Source of the DNA: Patescibacteria group bacterium
GTDB taxonomy: Bacteria > Patescibacteriota > Microgenomatia > UBA12405 > JAHJSD01
Assembly (NCBI GenBank): GCA_018830585.1
Contig: JAHJSD010000002.1
Location: 1-7,532 of the forward strand
DNA: 7,532 bases
Direction of reading: 5' to 3'
Shown: in pieces, positions 1-4,372 of the stretch
Layout: every line of letters begins with the position of its first letter
Numbering within the stretch: position 1 is the stretch's first letter
The notes under the pieces: generated by a model
Told to the model about the DNA's origin: nothing
What the model saw: only the letters and a program-made list of their open reading frames with translations
Database searches by the model: none
Program-made: the position numbers and the translations under genes

Positions 1-16
1 CCTGCCGGCAGGCAGG
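1..16. repeat. Edge of GC-rich cctgcc/ggcagg palindromic repeat
   Basis: Positions 1-12 are a perfect 6+6 palindrome (cctgccggcagg) followed by another cagg. The same vocabulary makes the 11-bp arms of the inverted repeat at 3195-3291. It is probably the end of another copy of that repeat family, cut by the window edge. Confidence 0.5.
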
Positions 17-54
17 TCCCCATGAGACTGGTAACTTGCTCTCATCCAAAGGGG

Positions 55-89
55 ATCCTTCGCCCCGACGTTACGTCGGGAATCAGGAT
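55..89. repeat. REP-like hairpin, copy 1
   Basis: The inner stem is cccgacgt (64-71) against acgtcggg (73-80). An outer stem, atcct (55-59) against aggat (85-89), is separated from it by a 4x4 internal loop. The 18-base core at 63-80 recurs exactly at 6619-6636. The flanks (gatccttcg ... tcaggatgacg) resemble a widely dispersed bacterial repeat of the 'ggatccttcgc...caggatgac' type; that resemblance is from memory. No T-tract follows, so it is not an obvious terminator. Confidence 0.65.
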
Positions 90-163
90 GACGAAAACAG
101 CCAACAAATATTTGTTCGCCCAATCGATTCAACTATTTAGTAATTACGCTTCGCCCTGAATGT

Positions 164-180
164 TTCGATCCTGGATCGAA
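164..180. repeat. Perfect 8+1+8 palindrome
   Basis: ttcgatcc (164-171), a central t, and ggatcgaa (173-180) form an exact inverted repeat. It could be a protein-binding site or a repeat fragment. It lies about 150 bases upstream of the tig promoter, too far for a classical operator, and has no T-tract. Confidence 0.5.
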
Positions 181-332
181 GGTCCAAAAAACAATCCGGG
201 ATCGTGATTATCCAAATGGAGCCCCGCGAGCAAGCTCATGGTTTTTTTGGTTCAGGTATAAGCTCAAAAATAGCGATAACGGAGACATATCTAATAAGTA
301 ACAAATGGGCATCTGAAGGGCCACTGTCAAAA

Positions 333-361
333 TTGACTTTTGCCTTTTAGCCAATTAAAAT
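333..361 (+). promoter_or_regulatory. Sigma70-type promoter of tig, apparently leaderless
   Basis: A -35 box TTGACT (333-338) and a -10 box TAAAAT (356-361) are separated by exactly 17 bases; each matches consensus at 5 of 6 positions. Transcription would start about 7 bases after the -10 box, at 367-369, and the tig ATG is at 369. The mRNA should therefore have essentially no 5' untranslated region. The bases before the ATG (taagccca) contain no Shine-Dalgarno sequence, which agrees with leaderless initiation. Confidence 0.7.
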
Positions 362-368
362 AAGCCCA

Positions 369-1202
369 ATGGATTTAAAAATAACTTTAGACCGGAAACA
401 AGACAGCTCTTTTGAAATAAACATTACTGTCCCGGCCGAAAAAGTAATCCAGGCAGAAAAAGAAATCTTAAAAAAAGAGTCGGGTAACGTTGAGGTTGAC
501 GGCTTTAGAAAAGGAAAAGTTCCTTTAGAAATAGCGGAAAAAAAGCTCGACCCTCGAAGAATTTACCAGGGTTTAATACAAAAATTAGCCTCCGAAGCTT
601 ATTTAGAAGCGGTCAAAGAATACAACCTTAATCCGGTTGTTCCGCCAAAAGTTATTGTCGTTTCTGCGGAAAAAGGCAAAGACTGGAAAATAAAAATAAC
701 TTCCTGCGAGATACCCGAAATTGACTTGGCCGGTCTGGAAGAAGAAATTAAAAAAATAAACGCCAAATCCAAAATTTGGACACCGGGAAAAGAAAGTCAA
801 AAACCCGAAAAAGAAGGTGACGAGCAAAGAGAAGAGAGTATTCAAAAAATCATCACCCTTATCGTTAAGACCGTTAAGGTCAATCTTCCGGAAATACTTT
901 TAGAACACGAACTAAACGGAAAGTTAACTGATCTTGTTGATCAAATTCAAAAAGTAGGCTTAACCGTGGACCAATACCTGACTTCTAAAAATATGACCAT
1001 AGAACAGCTTAGGCAGCAATACCGACTCCAGATTGAAGCCGGATGGAAAATAGATCTCAGCTTAGAAAAAGTAGCCGATAAAAATAAAATTGTTGTTTCC
1101 CCGGAAGAAACAGAAAAATATCAAAAAACCAAAATAAATCCATACTTAGCGGCAAGAATAATCAGAAGAGACAAGGCGCTTGAATATCTTATAAGCCTGT
1201 AG
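369..1202 (+). CDS. tig: Trigger factor, short form lacking the PPIase domain
   Basis: Ribosome-associated chaperone that meets nascent chains at the exit tunnel. The signature GFRKGKVP stands at residues 45-52 in the N-terminal ribosome-binding domain (about 1-118). After PEIDL (116-120) comes a charged linker (about 125-157), then the C-terminal chaperone domain, which begins near VKVNLPEILLEHEL (170-182) and includes GLTVDQYL and MTIEQLRQQYR. At 277 residues it is far shorter than the usual 430 or so, because the FKBP-like PPIase domain that normally separates the two is absent: the linker is about 30 residues where roughly 90-100 would be needed. It should therefore bind ribosomes and chains but not isomerise prolines. 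The ATG sits directly at the predicted transcription start. The DUF5660-like gene follows after 17 bases. Confidence 0.9.
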   Translation: MDLKITLDRKQDSSFEINITVPAEKVIQAEKEILKKESGNVEVDGFRKGKVPLEIAEKKLDPRRIYQGLIQKLASEAYLEAVKEYNLNPVVPPKVIVVSAEKGKDWKIKITSCEIPEIDLAGLEEEIKKINAKSKIWTPGKESQKPEKEGDEQREESIQKIITLIVKTVKVNLPEILLEHELNGKLTDLVDQIQKVGLTVDQYLTSKNMTIEQLRQQYRLQIEAGWKIDLSLEKVADKNKIVVSPEETEKYQKTKINPYLAARIIRRDKALEYLISL

Positions 1203-1208
1203 TATAAT
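1180..1208 (+). promoter_or_regulatory. Sigma70-type promoter of the DUF5660-like gene
   Basis: TTGAAT (1180-1185) and a perfect TATAAT (1203-1208) are spaced by 17 bases. The -35 box lies inside the last codons of tig and the -10 box begins right after its stop. The predicted start at about 1214-1216 leaves only 4-6 bases before the ATG at 1220, again with no room for a Shine-Dalgarno site. Tig read-through transcripts may also cover the gene. Confidence 0.6.
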
Positions 1209-1219
1209 AAGCTGATATT

Positions 1220-1762
1220 ATGAGCAATCTTTGGGGCGCGATTAGTCCTTCCACAAAAAGCTCGACCAAAAAGGCGCAAAACCATGTCGAGGCGGCAAAA
1301 CAGGCCGGGGAATTACCCGTTTCCCAAACTTCTCAGCAGCAAGAAGAGGTTAAAGAGCTGCAAAAAAGATTTAGAAAAGAAGTCTTTTTCGTTCAAAAAG
1401 TCCAACAGCAGGAACTGGAGATATACAGCCGCCAAAGAAGAGAAACCGAAGAAGAAATCAGAATTCTTCAAGAAGAAGTGGCCGCTTTAGCCAAAACTGC
1501 CAAAAACTTAGATCGTCAACTCGATTTAGCCTCGGAAAAATTAATAACCGAACCAAGCGTTTATGACGTTTCTTTCTTAAGAAAGCTAAAAATCTTAGTC
1601 CTCCAATTCTTGGAAAATGTGGAAGATGCCTCGCTTTGGCTGGAAGAGTTTAACCAAAAAGGCAAGAAAAAAGGTTCTTTCTGGGGCACTTTCTCCAGCA
1701 AAAAAGGCGGCGCTCAATTTTTATACTCCGATGAAAGCTATACCGCCAGATCCGTCGGTTGA
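1220..1762 (+). CDS. DUF5660-like coiled-coil protein of unknown function
   Basis: A 180-residue cytosolic protein with no signal peptide or membrane segment. The first 45 or so residues are polar and low in complexity (Ser, Thr, Lys, Gln). Residues about 45-110 are rich in Glu, Gln, Lys and Arg with heptad-like spacing and should form a long coiled coil. The C-terminal part (about 115-180) carries the most recognisable block: SFLRKLKILVLQFLE, then SLWLEEFNQKGKKKGSFWG and a closing YTARSVG. This pattern (WLxxFNxRxKKKxxxW ... Y...S.G at the very end) matches what I remember of DUF5660, a family seen mainly in Patescibacteria; the assignment is from memory. No enzymatic motif is visible. Its place between tig and infC suggests a link to ribosomes or nascent chains, which is inference. 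Confidence 0.7.
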   Translation: MSNLWGAISPSTKSSTKKAQNHVEAAKQAGELPVSQTSQQQEEVKELQKRFRKEVFFVQKVQQQELEIYSRQRRETEEEIRILQEEVAALAKTAKNLDRQLDLASEKLITEPSVYDVSFLRKLKILVLQFLENVEDASLWLEEFNQKGKKKGSFWGTFSSKKGGAQFLYSDESYTARSVG

Positions 1763-1769
1763 TCCCCGG

Positions 1770-1798
1770 TTGCCACAGAAAAACAGATATGCTAAACT
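1770..1798 (+). promoter_or_regulatory. Promoter of infC-rpmI-rplT(-pheST), extended -10 type
   Basis: TTGCCA (1770-1775, 5 of 6 matches), a 17-base spacer, and TAAACT (1793-1798, 4 of 6) preceded by TG at 1790-1791, giving an extended -10 element. Transcription would start near 1805, leaving about 31 bases before the infC ATG at 1836. The -35 box begins 8 bases after the DUF5660-like stop codon. Confidence 0.55.
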
Positions 1799-1835
1799 TT
1801 AGCCTAGGTTGCAAACCGAAAGATAGATTAAATAC

Positions 1836-2420
1836 ATGAGGAGGCTTTTTTATAGAACAAATTGGCAAATCAAGGCAGATAAGGTCCGATTGATCGGTGA
1901 AGACGGCAAACAAATAGGGACCCTGTCTCTAATCGAAGCCAGAGAATTAGCCAGGCAAAAAGGGTTGGATCTGGTTGAAATTGCCCAAAAAGCCAATCCT
2001 CCGGTAGTAAAAATTGTCAACTACGCCAAGTTCAAGTATCAATTAGCAAAAAAGGAAAAGGAAACCAGAAAGGGGAGTAAAAAAGGAGAACGACTTAAAG
2101 AGATCAGACTGACTCCTTTTATCGGCAGGGCCGATTTGGAAACAAGAATAAACCGGGCCAAAAAATTCTCCAAAAAAGGAGACCGGTTGAAGGTTGTGGT
2201 AAAATTCCTGGGGCGCCAAATCACCCAGAAAGATTTTGGCTTCCGGTTGCTCGACCAAGTGAGAGAGAGCCTGAAAGAATTTTACCTCTCGGAAAGAGAG
2301 CCAAAATTTTCCGGCAGGCAGTTAATTATGTTTTTAACACCGGTTAAAATTAAAAATAAAAAAAATGGGCCAAAAGATCAAAAAACAGAAAACCCGCAAG
2401 TCGGTAGCCAACCGGTTTGA
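1836..2420 (+). CDS. infC: Translation initiation factor IF-3
   Basis: IF-3 binds the 30S subunit, keeps subunits apart and checks the start codon and initiator tRNA. The N-terminal domain runs from about residue 8 (TNWQIKADKVRLIGEDGKQI, with LDLVEIAQKANPPVVKIVNY at 44-63). A basic linker follows (about 71-88), then the C-terminal domain from KEIRLTPFIG to GRQLIMFLTPVK (88-171). The 194 residues are slightly longer than the family norm because of a lysine- and asparagine-rich tail (172-194); its last 18 residues are encoded by DNA shared out of frame with rpmI. The start is ATG, unlike the AUU of E. coli infC. No Shine-Dalgarno site precedes it; a strong one lies just inside the gene. No other usual start codon gives a complete N-terminal domain. 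Confidence 0.95.
   Translation: MRRLFYRTNWQIKADKVRLIGEDGKQIGTLSLIEARELARQKGLDLVEIAQKANPPVVKIVNYAKFKYQLAKKEKETRKGSKKGERLKEIRLTPFIGRADLETRINRAKKFSKKGDRLKVVVKFLGRQITQKDFGFRLLDQVRESLKEFYLSEREPKFSGRQLIMFLTPVKIKNKKNGPKDQKTENPQVGSQPV
1838..1844 (+). promoter_or_regulatory. Shine-Dalgarno-like gaggagg inside the infC start
   Basis: Codons 2 and 3 of infC are AGG AGG, so a near-perfect anti-SD complement overlaps and follows the ATG. The in-frame codons 5-10 bases downstream are CTT, TTT, TAT and AGA, none a usual start. It therefore cannot serve an in-frame start at normal spacing. It may hold the 30S subunit near the ATG, or be a by-product of Met-Arg-Arg. Confidence 0.35.
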
Positions 2421-2574
2421 AATTACCAAGACCGGAAAAGTCCTGCGCCGATCTTCTTTTAACCGGCATCTTAAAAGGAAAAAAACCAAAAAGCAGATCC
2501 GCCGGCTGAAGGGTAAAAAAGTTGTTTCCGGATCTTTAGCCAGAAAAGTTAAAAAAATGTTAAGTCACCGTTAA
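2365..2574 (+). CDS. rpmI: 50S ribosomal protein L35 (bL35)
   Basis: A small, very basic protein of 69 residues (family about 65) that sits in the large ribosomal subunit. KTRKSVANRFEITKTGKVLR (9-28) is the family's N-terminal signature, followed by SSFNRHLKRKKTKKQIRRLKG and a lysine-rich end. The start ATG lies 53 bases before the infC stop codon, so the genes overlap by 56 bases in different frames. The next in-frame Met is in the last five residues, so the overlap cannot be avoided by choosing a later ATG. An A8 run (2358-2365) leads into the start and no Shine-Dalgarno sequence is present; translation probably depends on infC translation or on an A-rich unstructured start. Confidence 0.93.
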   Translation: MGQKIKKQKTRKSVANRFEITKTGKVLRRSSFNRHLKRKKTKKQIRRLKGKKVVSGSLARKVKKMLSHR

Positions 2575-2578
2575 AAAA

Positions 2579-2929
2579 ATGAGAGTAAAAACAGGCTACG
2601 TAAGAAAACGAAAACATAAAAAAGTGCTCAACCTCACCAAAGGTTACCGGATGACTAAAAACCGGCTCTACAAGGTGGCGCACGAAGCATTGCTCCACGC
2701 CGGTCAATATGCTTTTATCGGCAGAAAATTACGTAAAAGAGATTTTAAAAAACTCTGGATTCAAAGGATTAACGCCGCTGCCAGGCAGCACGGCCTGACC
2801 TATTCCAAACTGATACCCCTGCTTAAAGAGTCAAAAATAAACCTAAACAGGAAGATTCTGGCTCATTTTGCCGCCAAAGAACCCGAGGTTTTCCAAACCA
2901 TCATTGACAAGGTCAAAAACCAAAGCTAA
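2579..2929 (+). CDS. rplT: 50S ribosomal protein L20 (bL20)
   Basis: An early-assembling 23S rRNA-binding protein of the large subunit. At 116 residues it has the standard length. The basic N-terminal extension (MRVKTGYVRKRKHKKVLNLTKGYR) and the body AYAFIGRKLRKRDFKKLWI-type block, here at about 43-61, continue into RINAAARQHGLTYSKLI (63-79). It begins four A bases after the rpmI stop, in the universal rpmI-rplT order. In E. coli and Bacillus L20 represses its own operon by binding the mRNA; I could not identify an L20 operator here. The stop is followed after 15 bases by the proposed Phe leader peptide. Confidence 0.96.
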   Translation: MRVKTGYVRKRKHKKVLNLTKGYRMTKNRLYKVAHEALLHAGQYAFIGRKLRKRDFKKLWIQRINAAARQHGLTYSKLIPLLKESKINLNRKILAHFAAKEPEVFQTIIDKVKNQS

Positions 2930-2944
2930 AATCAATTGAGCCGA

Positions 2945-2986
2945 ATGAAGCAAGTTGCCGCCTCTAACCAGTTCTTTTTTAATTAA
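2945..2986 (+). CDS. Putative Phe leader peptide (pheM-like)
   Basis: ATG (2945-2947) opens a 13-codon frame, MKQVAASNQFFFN, ending in TAA (2984-2986). Codons 10-12 are TTC TTT TTT, three phenylalanines in a row one codon before the stop. It lies between rplT and pheS, where E. coli has pheM, the leader peptide that senses charged tRNA-Phe for pheST. Stem-forming segments overlap its codons 5-9 and begin just after its stop, as expected for a ribosome-position sensor. There is no Shine-Dalgarno site, in line with the other genes here; an in-frame TTG at 2936 is an alternative start. The alternative is a chance ORF in T-rich DNA. The peptide itself would have no function beyond being translated. 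Confidence 0.68.
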   Translation: MKQVAASNQFFFN

Positions 2987-3040
2987 GGTTGGAGGAGGCG
3001 TGTTTTAAGCTTAAGATACCCTCCGTTCGGAGGGTTTTTT
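2959..3040 (+). promoter_or_regulatory. Transcription attenuator ahead of pheST
   Basis: Four pairing segments are visible. Segment 1 (cgcctc 2959-2964 plus aacc 2966-2969) pairs with segment 2 (ggtt 2987-2990 and gaggcg 2995-3000). Segment 2 also holds ggagg (2991-2995 or 2994-2998), complementary to cctcc (3020-3024) in segment 3. Segment 3 (accctcc) pairs with segment 4 (ggagggt 3029-3035) to make the terminator. A ribosome stalled at the Phe codons (2972-2980) would cover segment 1 and free 2 for 3, preventing termination. A ribosome at the stop codon (2984-2986) would cover segment 2 and allow the terminator. This is the logic of Phe-tRNA attenuation; function is inferred from geometry. 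Confidence 0.65.
3018..3040 (+). terminator. Intrinsic terminator after rplT / attenuator terminator
   Basis: A 7-bp stem, accctcc (3018-3024) with ggagggt (3029-3035), closes a gttc tetraloop and runs straight into six T (3035-3040). It is the only textbook terminator on the plus strand of the window. It either simply ends the infC-rpmI-rplT transcript or works as the regulated arm of the attenuator. Confidence 0.9.
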
Positions 3041-3063
3041 AAAATGGAGACCTGCGGGTCGCT

Positions 3064-3100
3064 CGTCCTTCCAGCCTTGTCCCTCGAAGTCCGAAGGACG
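3064..3100. repeat. 8-bp inverted repeat of the repeat block
   Basis: cgtccttc (3064-3071) and gaaggacg (3093-3100) are exact reverse complements around a 21-base loop. It is the first unit of the repeat block. Confidence 0.6.
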
Positions 3101-3109
3101 AAACGGGAA

Positions 3110-3171
3110 GCTGTCCGCCGCGCGCCGTCTGCCAAAGCTTCAGCGACGCGCGGCCAAAGGCTAAGGACAGC
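3110..3171. repeat. Nested hairpin of the repeat block
   Basis: An outer stem gctgtcc (3110-3116) / ggacagc (3165-3171) encloses an inner stem ccgcgcg (3118-3124) / cgcgcgg (3147-3153), both exact. On the minus strand the unit reads as LAFGRASLKLWQ, a spurious peptide I associate with repeats scattered in CPR assemblies (from memory). Confidence 0.65.
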
Positions 3172-3194
3172 GAAGGAGACCTGTCCACCGAATC

Positions 3195-3291
3195 CCTGCC
3201 TGCCCTCCATTTCGGCGGGTAAACCGGCAGGCCCTGCACCAGATGGGAAACCACGTGGGGTATCCCACTGTGGCGGTACGGGGCAGGCAGG
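3195..3291. repeat. 11-bp terminal inverted repeat, 97-base element
   Basis: cctgcctgccc (3195-3205) and gggcaggcagg (3281-3291) are exact inverted repeats bounding a 75-base interior. Inside are tggga (3244-3248) / tccca (3263-3267) and the palindrome ccacgtgg (3251-3258). The MITE-like form suggests a non-autonomous element or REP-type unit; no target-site duplication is obvious. Confidence 0.6.
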
Positions 3292-3367
3292 TTTTCTTGG
3301 TTCATCTATAAAAAGCCGGCCGGGGTAAAACAACCGACCGCAAAAAGCGGCTATCTTGCTGATTAAA

Positions 3368-4372
3368 ATGCCAAATCTTAATAAAGTTTTCAACCGGTAC
3401 CAAAAAAAAATTACCTCGGCTGAAAACAGCCGGCAGTTGGAAAAAGTCAGGATAGAAGTTTTAGGACGAAAAGGGAAAATCAACCAGCTTTTTTCAAAGA
3501 TAAAGACCAAGCCCCAGGAAGAAAAACAATCTTTCGGTAAAGAGTTAAATCGGATCAAAGGAAAATTTGAGAACCTAATCAAAAGCCAATCCGCCAAGAT
3601 TCTGCCTAAAAAAAGAGCGGGCAAAAGAATAGAAAAAACGACTGTCGGATTAGAAAAAATAGGTCATTTGCACCCAATTACTATTACCGAAAATGAGATT
3701 AATTCCTTGTTCAGATCAATGGGCTTCTCTATTTATGACGGCCCGGAAATAGAAACCGATGAGTATTGTTTCGAGAGATTGAACGTCCCTAAAACCCACC
3801 CGGCTCGAGACCTTCAAGACACGATCTATATCGAAGAACCGGAAATACTCTTAAGAACTCAGACTTCTTCAGTAGAAGCCCGTTTACTGGAAAAAGAAAA
3901 ACCCCCTTTTAAGGCGGCTTTCCCTGGCCGGGTCTACCGAAATGAAAAAGTCAATAAGAGCAACCATTTTATCTTCCACCACTATCAGGGAGTGGCTGTG
4001 GACAGAAATATTTCCTTAAAAGACCTGATTGGCGTTTTTCAGAAACTTTTCCGCCAGATTTACGGCACTAAGGTAAAAGCCAGATATCGTTGTAAATACT
4101 ATCCCGAAGTAGAACCGGGGCTTGGTCTTGATCTTCAGTGTTTTCAGTGTCATGGCAAAGGTTGTCAGCTTTGCAAAGGAGGCGGCTGGATAGAAATGGG
4201 CGGAGCAGGGATCATTCATCCCTACGTGATGGAGGCTTCCGGGATAGATCCAAAAAAATGGCGTGGCTTTGCCTTTGGCCTGGGTCTGGACCGCTGGGTA
4301 ATGGCAAAGTATAAAATCAGCGATATTAGAACTTTATTAGGCGGTAACTTGGCCTACAAACCAAACCGGTAA
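3368..4372 (+). CDS. pheS: Phenylalanyl-tRNA synthetase alpha subunit
   Basis: Catalytic chain of the heterotetrameric class II PheRS, which charges tRNA-Phe. ATG 3368 gives 334 residues; an in-frame TTG at 3356 would add four, and I prefer the ATG. Residues 1-90 or so form the tRNA-binding coiled coil. The core follows with GPEIETDEY, LNVPKTHPARDLQDT, motif 2 GRVYRNE (187-193) and motif 3 GFAFGLGLDR (300-309). Cys258, 261, 266 and 269 form a CxxC-x4-CxxC pair found in many bacterial PheS, probably zinc-binding. Against the Thermus enzyme, with a constant offset of 13, several pocket residues differ: His178 is Gln165, Gln218 is His205, Glu220 is Gln207, Phe258 is Tyr245, Phe260 is Glu247. Ser180, Arg204, Glu206 and Val261 are kept. 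pheT follows with a one-base overlap. Confidence 0.93.
   Translation: MPNLNKVFNRYQKKITSAENSRQLEKVRIEVLGRKGKINQLFSKIKTKPQEEKQSFGKELNRIKGKFENLIKSQSAKILPKKRAGKRIEKTTVGLEKIGHLHPITITENEINSLFRSMGFSIYDGPEIETDEYCFERLNVPKTHPARDLQDTIYIEEPEILLRTQTSSVEARLLEKEKPPFKAAFPGRVYRNEKVNKSNHFIFHHYQGVAVDRNISLKDLIGVFQKLFRQIYGTKVKARYRCKYYPEVEPGLGLDLQCFQCHGKGCQLCKGGGWIEMGGAGIIHPYVMEASGIDPKKWRGFAFGLGLDRWVMAKYKISDIRTLLGGNLAYKPNR

Larger units (their letters stand above)
1..368. other. Non-coding region upstream of tig
   Basis: I see no convincing gene or RNA gene here. The stretch holds a GC-rich palindrome at the left edge, a hairpin related to one near the other end of the window, an 8+1+8 palindrome, and a weak stem (gagc 219-222 with gctc 234-237) followed by seven T at 242-248. 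That last element could be the decayed terminator of a gene to the left, but its stem is too short to call. The tig promoter occupies the last 36 bases. The region reads as repeat-rich intergenic DNA; any upstream gene lies outside the window. Confidence 0.6.
3041..3367. other. GC-rich repeat block between attenuator and pheS
   Basis: This 327-base stretch holds no gene I can support. Open frames exist on both strands, but they consist of inverted-repeat DNA and match no family; the longest minus-strand one runs antisense through the terminator and into pheS. The composition is clearly more GC-rich than the flanking genes. Three hairpin-forming units fill 3064-3291. A TATAAA at 3307-3312 is the best -10 candidate for a separate pheS promoter, but no good -35 box stands 15-19 bases before it. 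Near pheS, agccg (3314-3318) can pair with cggct (3348-3352). The block probably entered as a mobile or amplifying repeat and now lies in the pheST leader RNA. Confidence 0.6.

Noticed and set aside
2955..2983. TTGCCG-17-TTTAAT as a promoter within the Phe leader region
   Set aside because: The -35 match is only moderate and the boxes coincide with the leader peptide codons and segment 1; T-richness from the Phe codons explains the -10 match. It remains a possible minor start.
3044..3328. Open frame on the plus strand in the repeat block
   Set aside because: Made wholly of inverted-repeat sequence, with no Shine-Dalgarno site, promoter or recognisable domain.
2930..3367. T-box riboswitch ahead of pheS
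   Set aside because: I found no T-box consensus or specifier-loop architecture; the leader-peptide reading explains the terminator better.
3356..3367. TTG start four codons upstream of the pheS ATG
   Set aside because: An ATG is available and the added residues have no family support.
2983..3624. Long open frame on the minus strand through the terminator, the repeat block and pheS
   Set aside because: It runs antisense through a strong terminator, inverted repeats and a conserved gene; its product resembles no family and looks like translated repeat DNA.
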